64,000 bases of DNA from Shinella pollutisoli (GCF_024609765.1 NZ_JANFDG010000023.1:27261-91260), one strand, 5' to 3'; numbered from the stretch's first letter, positions 46,515 to 58,956 are shown. Numbers and translations: made by a program. The notes: generated by a model from the letters alone, not told the origin.

Positions 46515-46526
46515 CTGATATATCAG
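46515..46526. promoter_or_regulatory. Palindromic operator upstream of the GntR gene (site 2)
   Basis: The second perfect copy of CTGATATATCAG lies 12 bases before the start codon, beside the ribosome site, where a bound repressor would block initiation. Confidence 0.6.
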
Positions 46527-46537
46527 AGGCGGGTATC

Positions 46538-47158
46538 ATGACGGAAACCACCGGATCGCAGGCCCACCTCGCCTATCGCGCCCTCGAAGGCCTGATCGTC
46601 TCGCTGAAGCTGGAGCCGGGAGCCCTTGTCACGGAAAAGGAGCTGATCGCGCTCTCCGGCCACGGCCGCACGCCGGTGCGCGAGGCGATCCAGAAGCTCG
46701 CCTGGCAGGGCCTGATGGAGGTCCGCCCGCGCGCGGGCCTGAGGATCACCGCCATCCGCCCCGGCGATCACGCCGAGGTCATGCAGGCCCGCCGGCGGCT
46801 GGAGCCGCTCGCCGCCGAGCTGGTGGCGATCCATGCGGACGAACGCCAGCGCGAGCGGCTCGTCGCCTGCGCCCAGGCGATGACCGCCTGCTCGATCCGT
46901 TCCGACATCGAGGGGTTCCTTGCCGCCGACAAGGATTTCGACGGCATCATGGAGGAGGCCTGCCCGAACCGCTTCCTGACCGCGGCGCTTGCCCCGCTCC
47001 AGACCCACGCGCGCCGCCTCTGGTTCGCGCGCGCCGACGAGCGGCACATGGACCGCTCGATCGAGTTGCACGTGCGCGTCATCCGCGCCGTCCGCCAGGC
47101 CGACGGCCCGGGCGCCGCGGCGGCGATGGCCGAGCTGATGGACGTGCTTGCCGGCTGA
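46538..47158 (+). CDS. GntR-family regulator with FCD domain
   Basis: The 206-residue protein has the winged helix at residues 10-80 (YRALEGLIVSLKLEPGALVTE, GRTPVREAIQKL) and an FCD domain (residues 90-205) with the usual Asp and His residues (KDFDGIMEEACPN, IELHVRVIRAV). The ATG at 46538 has a GAGGCGGG site; the in-frame TTG at 46508 would run through the second operator. The ligand and targets are unknown; the twin palindromes in front of it point to self-repression. Confidence 0.88.
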   Translation: MTETTGSQAHLAYRALEGLIVSLKLEPGALVTEKELIALSGHGRTPVREAIQKLAWQGLMEVRPRAGLRITAIRPGDHAEVMQARRRLEPLAAELVAIHADERQRERLVACAQAMTACSIRSDIEGFLAADKDFDGIMEEACPNRFLTAALAPLQTHARRLWFARADERHMDRSIELHVRVIRAVRQADGPGAAAAMAELMDVLAG

Positions 47159-47161
47159 GCA

Positions 47162-47186
47162 CGAAAAAGGCGGCCCGAAGGCCGCC
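47162..47186 (-). terminator. Terminator of the ferredoxin-NADP reductase gene
   Basis: On the minus strand GGCGGCC, a TTCG loop and GGCCGCC are followed by TTTTTCG. It lies 167 bases beyond the reductase stop, past a palindromic repeat. Confidence 0.6.
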
Positions 47187-47215
47187 GCGATGAACGATCG
47201 ATATAGCGGAAACGC

Positions 47216-47327
47216 CCCCTCATCCGCCTGCCGGCACCTTCTCCCCGGCGGGGAGAAGGGGAATGAGGCAGCGCCGCCGTCCCTTCTCCCCTCGGGGAGA
47301 AGGTGGCCCGAAGGGCCGGATGAGGGG
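47216..47327. repeat. RIME-like palindromic intergenic repeat
   Basis: CCCCTCATCCG and CGGATGAGGGG form the outer inverted repeat. Inside lie two smaller palindromes built on CCTTCTCCCC. This is the design of the Rhizobium intergenic mosaic elements. Confidence 0.75.
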
Positions 47328-47352
47328 GACGCCGAAAAGACCGGCGGTCGGC

Positions 47353-48165
47353 TCAGTCGACGAAGGCGCGTTCGATGACGAATTCGCCCGGCTTGGCGTT
47401 CGAGCCCTCGACGAGGCCGGCCTGTTCGAGCAGCGCCTTGGTGTCCTTCAGCATGGCCGAGGAGCCGCAGATCATGCCGCGGTCGACGGCGGGATCGAAG
47501 CGCGGCAGGCCGAGGTCCTCGAACATCTTGCCGTCGACGATGAGGTCGGTGATGCGGCCCTGGAACGGATAGTCCTCGCGCGTCACCGTCGCGTAGTGGC
47601 GCAGCTTCCCGCCGACGATCTCCGACAGGAACTCGTGGTTCCTGATCTCATCGATCAGGTCGAAGCCGTATTTGAGCTCGGCGACCTCGCGGCAAGTATG
47701 CGTCAGGATGACCTCATCGAACTTCTCGTAGGTCTCCGGGTCGCGGATCAGGCTCGCGAAGGGGGCGATGCCCGTGCCGGTCGAGAACATATAGAGACGC
47801 TTGCCCGGCGTCAGCGCGTCGAGCACCAGCGTGCCGGTCGGCTTCTTGCGCATCAGCACGGTGTCGCCGGGCTTGATCTGCTGGAGATGCGAGGTGAGCG
47901 GCCCGTCCGGCACCTTGATCGAGAAGAATTCCAGCTCGTCGTCCCAGGCGGGGCTGGCGATCGAATAGGCGCGGTAGATCGGCTTGTCGCCGACCATCAG
48001 GCCGATCATGGCAAACTCGCCGGAGCGGAAGCGAAAACTTTCCGGGCGCGTCATGCGGAAGCGGAACAGGCGATCCGTGTAATGCTGCACGCTCGTCACC
48101 GTCTCGGCGAAAACGCCGGCCGGCACGGTCGCGACAAAATCTTCGGTCTTGGCAGGTGCGTTCAT
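47353..48165 (-). CDS. fpr: Ferredoxin--NADP reductase
   Basis: The 270-residue protein has the FAD motif YRAYSIASPAWDDEL near residue 60 and the NADP motif STGTGIAPFASL near residue 122, then ICGSSAMLKDT near the C-terminus. It moves electrons between NADPH and ferredoxin or flavodoxin. The ATG at 48165 (MNAPAKTEDF) is the family-typical start; an upstream in-frame start would add 43 low-complexity residues. It is near the sulfite reductase genes, which may use the reduced ferredoxin. Confidence 0.92.
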   Translation of the reverse strand: MNAPAKTEDFVATVPAGVFAETVTSVQHYTDRLFRFRMTRPESFRFRSGEFAMIGLMVGDKPIYRAYSIASPAWDDELEFFSIKVPDGPLTSHLQQIKPGDTVLMRKKPTGTLVLDALTPGKRLYMFSTGTGIAPFASLIRDPETYEKFDEVILTHTCREVAELKYGFDLIDEIRNHEFLSEIVGGKLRHYATVTREDYPFQGRITDLIVDGKMFEDLGLPRFDPAVDRGMICGSSAMLKDTKALLEQAGLVEGSNAKPGEFVIERAFVD

Positions 48166-48366
48166 GCTGGGATCGGTCCTGGCTTCTTGTCGACAAGGAT
48201 TTGACGATAGGCAGATATTACATGTGGAGCGACAAAGGAAGGTATTCCGTTCCAATGCGCTGATTGGCCGCGCAATAGTTTGGCGCAGGCGCATCCTTGC
48301 CGCAACGCATGCGGTCTGTCCTTGACAGGCCGCAATCGTAGCGCCGGATTGCGGCCATTCGCGGGC

Positions 48367-48879
48367 TCAGGCGGCGGGAGAGGCCCGCCGCCGCCAGCTG
48401 TAGGAACCGGCCTCCGCCGCGGGCCGCGCCGTCGGCTGGTAATGGTTGTCGATGCCCGGCAGCCGGTTCTCGGCGAGCCGCTTCAGCGCCGTCGGATTGG
48501 TGACGGCGAAGCTGTCGATGCCGCAGCGCAACATCAGCGGGATCTGGTCGATCAGCACGTCGCCGACCGCCCTCACCTCGCCGGCGAAGCCGAGCCGCGT
48601 GCGCAGGAGCGAGGCATGGCTGAAGGCGCGGCCGTCGTTGAAGGCCGGGAAGGCCACGGCGACGAGCGCCAGCCGGTCGAAATGGCCTTCGAGCCGGCGC
48701 ACGTCGTCGGCCGGCTGGATCAGCACGCCGAGCCCCGTTTCCTCCGTCCCCGCCACGCGGGCGAGGAAGGCGTCGAGGCCGAGGATCGCCTTCTGGTTGG
48801 ACCCCGCCGAGGTCTCCTCGGTCTCGACGACCCAGGGATCGTCGGCCACGAATCCGGTTTCGTTCCAGATCTTCGTCAT
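48367..48879 (-). CDS. DUF934 family protein of the sulfite reductase operon
   Basis: The 170-residue protein matches DUF934 (PF06073), with GLDAFLARVAG and GVLIQPADDVRRLEGHFDRLALVAVAFPAFNDGRAFSHA broken by a Ser-His-Arg pattern and RAVGDVLIDQIPLMLRCG. It always lies beside sulfite reductase genes and is thought to help its assembly or assimilation; no activity is established. The cysI stop is 11 bases upstream of its start. Translation begins at ATG 48879. Confidence 0.85.
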   Translation of the reverse strand: MTKIWNETGFVADDPWVVETEETSAGSNQKAILGLDAFLARVAGTEETGLGVLIQPADDVRRLEGHFDRLALVAVAFPAFNDGRAFSHASLLRTRLGFAGEVRAVGDVLIDQIPLMLRCGIDSFAVTNPTALKRLAENRLPGIDNHYQPTARPAAEAGSYSWRRRASPAA

Positions 48880-48890
48880 CGCCGCTCTCC

Positions 48891-50564
<1,674 letters not shown>

Positions 50565-50572
50565 CGTAATCC

Positions 50573-50890
50573 TCAGGCCGCAGGCACGGCGGTCGCGGTC
50601 AGGCCGGCATAGCCGGCGGCATAGGCAATGGACGGGCCATCGGCGCGGATGCGCTCGCGCATGCGCAAGGGCCTCAGCACACCGTCCACCTCTTCGACGT
50701 CGACGACGTTGACGTCAACCACCTTGTTGTCGGCGAAGGCCTGTTTTCCGGTCGCCTCCAGCGCGTCGACGGCCTCCTTGTGGCGGGCGACGAAGGCGGC
50801 CTGGAGCGATTCGTTCCAGTTGCCGGCGGCATCCAGCCAGACGGAGATGCCGTCGGAGAGGCGGTTTGCTGTCAGAACCTTGTCGGCCAT
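50573..50890 (-). CDS. DUF2849 family protein
   Basis: The 105-residue protein matches DUF2849 (PF11011), a small protein placed between cysG and cysI in alphaproteobacteria. It has AANRLSDGISVWLD-like sequence at the start and RPLRMRERIRADGPSIAY. No biochemical role is established. It begins one base after the cysG stop and ends 8 bases before cysI, so translation is coupled. Confidence 0.85.
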   Translation of the reverse strand: MADKVLTANRLSDGISVWLDAAGNWNESLQAAFVARHKEAVDALEATGKQAFADNKVVDVNVVDVEEVDGVLRPLRMRERIRADGPSIAYAAGYAGLTATAVPAA

Positions 50891-50891
50891 G

Positions 50892-52331
<1,440 letters not shown>

Positions 52332-52539
52332 GATGCGGTCCGGTTGAAGTGTGCGCACTATCGCGGAAAGGCGCCAGAGACGAAAGAAACAGGAATCCCC
52401 GTGCCCGTGGCGGTGCGTATTGTTTTGCTCGCGCCACCGGCATTTTGAGCATAAGTCACCGGACGCCCGAAACGCCCTTGCCTCGGCGATGCTGCGGCCG
52501 CTAAGGAAGGAGCCGGACACGCTCTACCGGGACCTATAC

Positions 52540-53127
52540 ATGGATCAGGCCGCCCTCGCCAGCCGCCTACTCGACGTCATCGAGTTCGACATCCTGCCGC
52601 TGACGCGCGCGGGCGTCGCCGCCGGCAACAAGGTGTTCGGCGCGGCGATCCTGCGCAAGGCGGACCTGTCGCTGGTGCTGGCCGAGACGAACAACGAGAC
52701 GGAGAACCCGCTCTGGCACGGCGAGGTCCATACGCTGAAGCGCTTCTACGAGCGGACGGAGCGGCCGGACACGCGCGAGCTTCTGTTCCTGTCGATGCAC
52801 GAGCCCTGCTCCATGTGCCTCTCCGCCATCACCTGGGCCGGCTTCGACAATTTCCACTACCTGTTCAGCCACGAGGATTCGCGCGACAGTTTTTCCATCC
52901 CGCACGACCTGCGCATCCTCAAGGAGGTATTCCGCCTCGATCCCGGCGGCTATGCGAGGACGAACGCCTTCTGGCGCTCCGCCGCCATCGCCGACCTGAT
53001 CGCCACATCCGACGCGGCGGGGAAGCATGGCCTGAAGCAGCAGGACGCCCGCATCCGCGCGGCCTACGGCGCGCTGTCGGCGACCTACCAGTCCGGCAAG
53101 GCCGGCAACAGCATCCCGCTCAACTGA
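52540..53127 (+). CDS. Nucleoside/cytidine deaminase-like protein
   Basis: The 195-residue protein has a deaminase fold with a zinc site: His-Gly-Glu in LWHGEVHTL near residue 67 (usually His-Ala-Glu) and EPCSMC near residue 90. A substrate such as cytosine, guanine or a deoxynucleotide cannot be told apart. It starts at ATG 52540 with an indirect ribosome site. It is divergent from cysG and 11 bases before mazG, which also acts on nucleotides. Confidence 0.8.
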   Translation: MDQAALASRLLDVIEFDILPLTRAGVAAGNKVFGAAILRKADLSLVLAETNNETENPLWHGEVHTLKRFYERTERPDTRELLFLSMHEPCSMCLSAITWAGFDNFHYLFSHEDSRDSFSIPHDLRILKEVFRLDPGGYARTNAFWRSAAIADLIATSDAAGKHGLKQQDARIRAAYGALSATYQSGKAGNSIPLN

Positions 53128-53138
53128 GGGCCGAAGCC

Positions 53139-53975
53139 ATGGAACCGAGCCGCGATATCGGGCGCCTGATCGAGATCATGGCGGCGCTGCGCCAGCCGGA
53201 GACCGGCTGCCCCTGGGACGTCGTCCAGACCTTCGAGACGATAAAACCCTATACGATCGAGGAGGCCTACGAGGTCGCCGATGCGATCGAGCGCGCCGAC
53301 ATGGACGATCTCTGCGACGAGCTCGGCGACCTGCTGCTGCAGGTGGTCTTCCACGCCCGGATGGCGGAGGAGCTCGGCGAATTCGACTTCGGCAGCGTCG
53401 TCGAGGCCGTCACGCGCAAAATGATCCGACGCCATCCGCATGTCTTCGCCCGCTCGGACGCCGACACGCCGGAGGCCGTGAAGCTGCAATGGGACGCGAT
53501 CAAGCAGGCGGAGAAGCGCGAGCGCCGGGAGCGGCGCGCCCGCCGCGGCCTGCCCGAGGACGCCGCACGCGGCCATCTCGGCTCCGTGCAGCGCTCCTTC
53601 CCGGCGCTGGTCGAGGCCCTGAAGCTGCAGGAGCGCGCGGCCAAGGTCGGTTTCGACTGGTCGGAGCCGGCGCCGATCCTCGACAAGATCGAGGAGGAGA
53701 TCGGCGAGCTACGCGAGGCGCTCGCCGCCGGCGATCGGGCTGCAGTAGCGGACGAGCTCGGCGACCTGATCTTCGCGCTCGTCAACATCGGCCGCCATGT
53801 CGGCGCCGACCCGGAGATGGCGCTGCGTGGCACGAACACGAAATTCCGAAGCCGGTTCAGCTATATAGAAGAGAATCTTGAGAAGTCAGGAGAATCTCTC
53901 GAAGGGGCATCGCTGGAGCGGATGGAAGAGCTTTGGCAGGCGGCCAAGGAGATCGAGCGCAGGCTGGCGCGGTAG
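53139..53975 (+). CDS. mazG: Nucleoside triphosphate pyrophosphohydrolase MazG
   Basis: The 278-residue protein has two MazG domains. The first has CPWDVVQTFETIKPYTIEE broken by EVADAI and a DELGDLLLQVVFHAR motif; the second, near 215, repeats EEIGELREAL and ADELGDLIFALVN. It removes aberrant NTPs, which fits the deaminase beside it. A weak ribosome site (GAGGG) lies before the ATG. A long RIME-like repeat follows its end. Confidence 0.93.
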   Translation: MEPSRDIGRLIEIMAALRQPETGCPWDVVQTFETIKPYTIEEAYEVADAIERADMDDLCDELGDLLLQVVFHARMAEELGEFDFGSVVEAVTRKMIRRHPHVFARSDADTPEAVKLQWDAIKQAEKRERRERRARRGLPEDAARGHLGSVQRSFPALVEALKLQERAAKVGFDWSEPAPILDKIEEEIGELREALAAGDRAAVADELGDLIFALVNIGRHVGADPEMALRGTNTKFRSRFSYIEENLEKSGESLEGASLERMEELWQAAKEIERRLAR

Positions 53976-53988
53976 TCCGTCGGGTTGC

Positions 53989-54280
53989 GCCCCTCATCCC
54001 GCTGCCGCGACCTTCTCCCCGCAAGCGGGGAGAGCGGCCCTGGCGACTGTTCGGGTTCGATGGAACGGCGGACGGATACCCAAGCTCTCCCACGGGCTTC
54101 CAGGCCCAAAGGTCATGCGGGTTTCCATCCGCCACCGCAAAGGGAAATACAGACCCTTTCGCGGTGAAAGGGAAGTTACAAAGGGATACGCCGCCCCGTT
54201 TTCCGGATTTCAGGAAACCATCCCCACGTTCTCCTTCTCCCCGCTCGCGGGGAGAAGGTACCGGCAGGCGGATGAGGGGC
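53989..54280. repeat. RIME-like palindromic intergenic repeat, long form
   Basis: GCCCCTCATCC and GGATGAGGGGC form the outer inverted repeat, each with an inner CCTTCTCCCCGC palindrome. About 200 bases of unique-looking sequence lie between the two, where the short copy has about 40. It fills the 330 bases between mazG and hflX. Confidence 0.65.
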
Positions 54281-54305
54281 ATAGTCGCGTCCCTCGCCTG
54301 TCCCG

Positions 54306-55625
54306 TCACCGTTCCCAGTCCTCGCGCGGCGCCTTCGCGCCGGTGCCGAGGCGGCGGTCGAGCTCGGCGGCCTCGGTCTCGGTAAGGCGAAGCTCCAGGC
54401 GGATGCCGCCGTCCTCCAGGTCCTCGCGCGCGTCGACGACAGAATGGTCGTAGACCCAGGGCAGCAGCGGAAGCTTTCCGACCGGCAGGACGACCTCGCG
54501 GTCGACCAGCACGCCGGAGAGCCGCTCGTTGATCTCGGCGAGCAGCCGGTCGACGCCCTCGCCCGAGATCGCCGAGACGGCGACGACGTTCTCCGCCCCT
54601 TCCGCCTTCTGCACCAGCGCGGCGCGCGCCTCCGGCTCCAGCCGGTCGATCTTGTTCCAGACTTCCAGGATGCGTTCCGCCCCGTCCTTCTCGTCGATGC
54701 CGAGATCGGCGAGGATGCGGGTGACGTCGGCCGCCTGCGCGCCGTTGTCGGGGTCCGACATGTCGCGCACGTGCAGGATGAGGTCGGCCTCCAGCACCTC
54801 CTCCAGCGTCGCGCGGAAGGCGGCGACGAGATGGGTCGGCAGGTCCGAGATGAAGCCCACCGTGTCCGAGAGGATGACGGTGCGGCCCTGCGGCAGCTTC
54901 ATGCGCCGCAGAGTCGGGTCGAGCGTGGCGAAGAGCATGTCCTCGGCGAGCACCCCCGCCCCGGTGATGCGGTTGAACAGCGTCGACTTGCCGGCGTTGG
55001 TGTAGCCGACCAGCGCCACGATCGGGTGCGGCACCTTCTTGCGCTTGGCGCGGTGGAGCTTGCGGGTGCGGCGCACCTGCTCCAGCTCGCGCTCCAGCCG
55101 CACGATCTTCTCCTGCAGCAGCCGGCGGTCGGCCTCGATCTGCGTCTCGCCGGGACCGCCCATGAAGCCCGCACCGCCGCGCTGGCGTTCGAGGTGGGTC
55201 CAGCTGCGGACCAGCCGGCCCTTCTGGTAGTTGAGATGGGCGAGCTCGACCTGCAGCGTGCCCTCCTTGGTGGAGGCACGACGGCCGAAGATCTCCAGGA
55301 TCAGACCCGTCCGGTCGATGACCTTGGCGTTCCATTCCTTCTCGAGGTTGCGCTGCTGCACCGGCGTCAGCGGATGGTCGACGATGACGAGGCCGGCATC
55401 GTGCGCGTCGAGCGCCTCGCGGATCTCGGCGATCTTGCCGGTGCCGAGCAGCGTGCCCGGCTTCGGCTGGCTGACGGGCACGACCGCCGCGTGCACGATC
55501 GTCAGATCGATGGCGCGGGCGAGCCCGACGGCCTCCTCCAGCCGCGCCTCGTCGGAACGGACGGGCGCTGCCGACGGATCGGCGCGGCCGGCCTTGACGA
55601 CCGGCGCGATGACGACGGCGCGCAT
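54306..55625 (-). CDS. hflX: GTPase HflX
   Basis: The 439-residue protein has an N-terminal HflX domain with GTLLGTGKIAEIREAL and the linker RGGAGFMGGPGETQIEADRR, then a GTPase domain with GYTNAGKST near residue 210, DTVGF near 255 and NKID. HflX releases stalled ribosomes. The ATG at 55625 is chosen; an upstream in-frame extension of about 24 residues is open but has no ATG and weak ribosome site. It follows hfq by 88 bases, the usual order hfq-hflX. Confidence 0.93.
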   Translation of the reverse strand: MRAVVIAPVVKAGRADPSAAPVRSDEARLEEAVGLARAIDLTIVHAAVVPVSQPKPGTLLGTGKIAEIREALDAHDAGLVIVDHPLTPVQQRNLEKEWNAKVIDRTGLILEIFGRRASTKEGTLQVELAHLNYQKGRLVRSWTHLERQRGGAGFMGGPGETQIEADRRLLQEKIVRLERELEQVRRTRKLHRAKRKKVPHPIVALVGYTNAGKSTLFNRITGAGVLAEDMLFATLDPTLRRMKLPQGRTVILSDTVGFISDLPTHLVAAFRATLEEVLEADLILHVRDMSDPDNGAQAADVTRILADLGIDEKDGAERILEVWNKIDRLEPEARAALVQKAEGAENVVAVSAISGEGVDRLLAEINERLSGVLVDREVVLPVGKLPLLPWVYDHSVVDAREDLEDGGIRLELRLTETEAAELDRRLGTGAKAPREDWER

Positions 55626-55713
55626 GTCGTCCCGGGGCTTCTCGGCCTCCGGGACGATGGAATCCTTGGCGGATCCGGAACGTGTTTCGGTTTTGCGAAT
55701 GGGCTTCGTCCCG

Positions 55714-55956
55714 TCAGGCGCCGCTGTCTTCGGCCTCGAACATCTGCAGGGGCTGGCCCGGCATGATGGTCGAGATCGCGTGCTTGTAGACGAGCTGCGA
55801 ATGGCCGTCGCGGCGCAGCAGCACGCAGAAATTGTCGAAGGAGGTCACGACCCCCGTCAGCTTCACCCCGTTGATGAGGAAGATCGTCAGCGAAATCTTC
55901 TGCTTGCGAACGGTATTGAGAAAAAGGTCCTGCAGGTTTTGAGAACGTTCCGCCAT
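55714..55956 (-). CDS. hfq: RNA chaperone Hfq
   Basis: The 80-residue protein has the Sm1 motif [21 protein letters not shown] split near residue 13 and the Sm2 motif [10 protein letters not shown] near residue 57, with Gln8 and Phe42-like aromatic residues for RNA binding. It pairs small RNAs with mRNAs. It is upstream of hflX as usual. Confidence 0.97.
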   Translation of the reverse strand: MAERSQNLQDLFLNTVRKQKISLTIFLINGVKLTGVVTSFDNFCVLLRRDGHSQLVYKHAISTIMPGQPLQMFEAEDSGA

Positions 55957-56124
55957 CGCGCCGCTTCTTTCTGATTGCCGGCCTCTTCGACCGGTTGACT
56001 GAAATAAATTGCCCCCAGGTCCGGGGAAGCTCCGCCGGGACCGTCGATTCTGGTATCAAATCGCAGTCCTCTCCGCAACGACGAAAACGGTCCGGCGAAT
56101 TTTCGCCGGTCCGCCGGGGATTCC

Positions 56125-57501
56125 CTAGAAATACTGGATGCTGACGCGGAAGAGCTGCTCCACGTGCCGCACGGCCGCCGCTTCGGCGAGCAGCACGACC
56201 CGGTCCTTCGCCTTGATCTTCGTGCTGCCGTCCGGGCGGATGAAGGCCTTGTCGCGGTAGATCGCGCCGATGCGCACGCCGGCCGGCAGGTGGATCTCGC
56301 GCAGCGGCCTGCCGACGAGCGGCGAGGTTTCCAGCGCCTCCGCCTCGATCACCTCGGCGGATCCCTTCTGCACCGCGTAGACCGAGCGGATGCGGCCCTT
56401 GCGCACGTGCTGGAGGATGCCGGAGATCGTCGCCGCGCGCGGATTGATGTGCGAATCAATGCCCAGGCTGTGGGTGAAGTCCTGGAAGGTCGGGTCGTTG
56501 AGGAGCACGAGGTTCTGCTTGCAGCCGAGGTGCTTGGCCATCACGCCGCCGAGGATGTTGATCTGGTCGTTGTTGGTGAGCGCCACGACGAGGTCGGCGT
56601 CCTGGATGTCGGCCTGGAGCAGGATGCGCCGGTCGAGCGCCGAACCGTGCAGCACGACGGCGCCGCGCAGCTTGTCGGCGATCGTCACGGCGCGCTCGCG
56701 GTCGCTCTCGATGATCTTCAGCCGGGTGCGCGGCTGGTACTCCTCGATGGTCCGGGCGACGAAATAGCCGATGTTGCCGCCGCCGGCGATGACGATGCGC
56801 GCGGCCTCCTGCTCCTCGTGGCCGAACAGCGAGAGCGTGCGGCGCACGTGGTCGCGGTCGCAGACCACATAGGCGAGGTCGCCGGCGTGGAGCTGGTCGG
56901 CCGAGCGCGGCACGAAGAGCCGGCCGTTGCTGACGATGCCGGTGACGGTGGCGTTGAGGTCGGGGAAAAGCTCGCTCAGCTGCTTGAGCGGCGTCTCGAC
57001 GACCGGGCAGTCCTCCAGGCATTCGATCGCCACCATGACGATGCGGTCCTCGGCGAAGCGCACGACGTCGGTCGCGCCGGGAAACGAGATGCGCCGGAGC
57101 ACCATCTTGCCGACCTCGACCTCGGGCGAGATCGCCACGTCGATCGGGATGTTCTCGCGCGAGAACAGGTCGGAATATTCGGGCGCGAGATAGTTCTGCG
57201 CGCGGATGCGGGCGATCTTCGTCGGCACGTTGAAGAGCGAGTGGGCCACCTGGCAGGCGACCATGTTGATCTCGTCGAACAGCGTGACGGCGATGATCAT
57301 GTCGGCCTGGTCGGCGCCGGCCTTGGCGAGCACGTCGGGATGCGCGCCGTGGCCGACATGGCCCCGCACGTCGAGCGTCTCGGTGATGGCGGCGACGAGC
57401 GAGGGCTGCGTGTCGATCACCGACACGTCGTTGCCCTCCTCGGCAAGCCGCTCGGCAATGCCGTAGCCCACGCGCCCGGCGCCGCAGATGATGACCTTCA
57501 T
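56125..57501 (-). CDS. trkA: Trk system potassium uptake regulator TrkA
   Basis: The 458-residue protein has two RCK pairs: TrkA_N with GAGRVGYGIAERLAEEGNDV at the start and GGGNIGYFVARTIEEY near residue 235, each followed by a TrkA_C segment. It binds NAD/NADH and controls the Trk potassium channel. It sits 90 bases downstream of ntrX, a rhizobial neighbour order. Confidence 0.94.
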   Translation of the reverse strand: MKVIICGAGRVGYGIAERLAEEGNDVSVIDTQPSLVAAITETLDVRGHVGHGAHPDVLAKAGADQADMIIAVTLFDEINMVACQVAHSLFNVPTKIARIRAQNYLAPEYSDLFSRENIPIDVAISPEVEVGKMVLRRISFPGATDVVRFAEDRIVMVAIECLEDCPVVETPLKQLSELFPDLNATVTGIVSNGRLFVPRSADQLHAGDLAYVVCDRDHVRRTLSLFGHEEQEAARIVIAGGGNIGYFVARTIEEYQPRTRLKIIESDRERAVTIADKLRGAVVLHGSALDRRILLQADIQDADLVVALTNNDQINILGGVMAKHLGCKQNLVLLNDPTFQDFTHSLGIDSHINPRAATISGILQHVRKGRIRSVYAVQKGSAEVIEAEALETSPLVGRPLREIHLPAGVRIGAIYRDKAFIRPDGSTKIKAKDRVVLLAEAAAVRHVEQLFRVSIQYF

Positions 57502-57591
57502 GCCTCAACCCTCATCCGCCGTCACGCAATTCCGGACGCAAAGCCGCTTCGCACGCCTGCCGGGATTGCTCCGGCCGGACTCGCCGACGTC

Positions 57592-58956
57592 TTATACGCC
57601 AAGCGATTTCAGTTTGCGATGGAGCGCGGAGCGTTCCATGCCGACGAACTCGGCCGTGCGGGAGATGTTGCCGCCGAAGCGGTTGATCTGGGCGACGAGA
57701 TAGTCGCGCTCGAACATCTCGCGCGCCTCCCGGAGCGGCAGGGTCATGATGTGCTGGTCGCCCTGGGTGGAGATCTTCGGCAGCATGTCGCCGACCTCGG
57801 TCGGCAGCATGTCGGCGGTGATCGGCGTGTCGGGGCCATCGCTGCGGGCGAGGATCATCAGCCGCTCGATGTTGTTGCGCAACTGCCGGATGTTGCCCGG
57901 CCAGTCATGCGCCTGCAGCACGGCGAGCGCGTCGTCGCCGATCTTGCGGATGCGGATGCCCGCCTGCTCGGCGATCTGGCGCATGAACATGTCGACGAGG
58001 AAGGGAATGTCCTCTCGCCGCTCGGCGAGCGGCGGCACGCGCACAGGCACGACGGCGAGCCGGTGGTAGAGGTCCTCGCGGAAGGCGCCCTCGGCGATCA
58101 GCCCTTCGAGATTGTAGGCGGTGGACGAGATGATGCGCACGTCCACCTTGACGCGCTTGGAGCCGCCGACGCGCTCGAACTGCTGGTCGACCAGCACGCG
58201 CAGGATCTTGTTCTGCGTCTCGCGCGGCATCTCGCCGATTTCATCGAGGTAGAGGATGCCGCCGTGCGCCTCCTCCAGCGCGCCGGTCTTGCGCGGCTGG
58301 CCGGAGGTGCCCTCGGTGCCGAACAGCGCGATCTCCATGCGCTCCGGCGTGATCGCAGCCGCGTTGAGCGCGACGAACGGCCCGCCCGCCCGGCTCGACT
58401 TGCGGTGGATCATCCGCGCCACCAGCTCCTTGCCGGAACCGGAAGGCCCAAGGATCATGATGCGGCTGTTGGTGGGGGCCACCTTGTCGATGGTCTGGCG
58501 CAGCTGCGAGACGGCGACCGAGGTGCCGATCAGCTCGGCCGGGTCGCCCGAGCGCTTCTTCAGCTCCGTCACCTCGCGGCGGAGCTTCGAGTTCTCCAGC
58601 GCCCGCTCGGCGATCAGGATCAGCCGGTCGGCCTTGAACGGCTTCTCGATGAAGTCGTAGGCGCCGCGGCGGATCGCCGAGACGGCGGTCTCGATATTGC
58701 CGTGGCCGGAGATCATCACCACGGGAAGATCGGGGTGGCGGCTCTTGATCTCGTCGAGCAGCGCGAGGCCGTCGAGCCGGCTGCCCTGCATCCAGATGTC
58801 GAGGAAGACGAGCCGCGGCACGCGGTCGCTGATCGCCGCCAGCGCGCTGTCGCTGTCGTGTGCGGTGCGCGTCTCGTGCCCCTCGTCGGACAGGATGCCC
58901 GACACGATCTCGCGGATGTCCTCCTCGTCGTCGACAACAAGAATATCAGAGGCCAT
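57592..58956 (-). CDS. ntrX: Nitrogen assimilation response regulator NtrX
   Basis: The 454-residue protein has a receiver domain (phosphoacceptor Asp53 in FLDIWMQG), a sigma-54-type AAA+ domain and a Fis-type DNA-binding end (AEFVGMERSALHRKLKSL). The GAFTGA loop that contacts sigma-54 is missing (the region reads LFGTEGTSGQPRKTG), as in other NtrX proteins, so it probably acts as a repressor or sigma-54-independent regulator. It overlaps the end of ntrY by 11 bases. Confidence 0.94.
   Translation of the reverse strand: MASDILVVDDEEDIREIVSGILSDEGHETRTAHDSDSALAAISDRVPRLVFLDIWMQGSRLDGLALLDEIKSRHPDLPVVMISGHGNIETAVSAIRRGAYDFIEKPFKADRLILIAERALENSKLRREVTELKKRSGDPAELIGTSVAVSQLRQTIDKVAPTNSRIMILGPSGSGKELVARMIHRKSSRAGGPFVALNAAAITPERMEIALFGTEGTSGQPRKTGALEEAHGGILYLDEIGEMPRETQNKILRVLVDQQFERVGGSKRVKVDVRIISSTAYNLEGLIAEGAFREDLYHRLAVVPVRVPPLAERREDIPFLVDMFMRQIAEQAGIRIRKIGDDALAVLQAHDWPGNIRQLRNNIERLMILARSDGPDTPITADMLPTEVGDMLPKISTQGDQHIMTLPLREAREMFERDYLVAQINRFGGNISRTAEFVGMERSALHRKLKSLGV

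Noticed and set aside
52540..53127. HGE instead of HAE in the nucleoside deaminase as a defect
   Set aside because: The His, Glu and both Cys needed for zinc and proton transfer remain, and Gly at the middle position is tolerated in such enzymes.
57592..58956. Loss of GAFTGA in NtrX as a novelty
   Set aside because: This is a known feature of NtrX proteins, not peculiar to this sequence.
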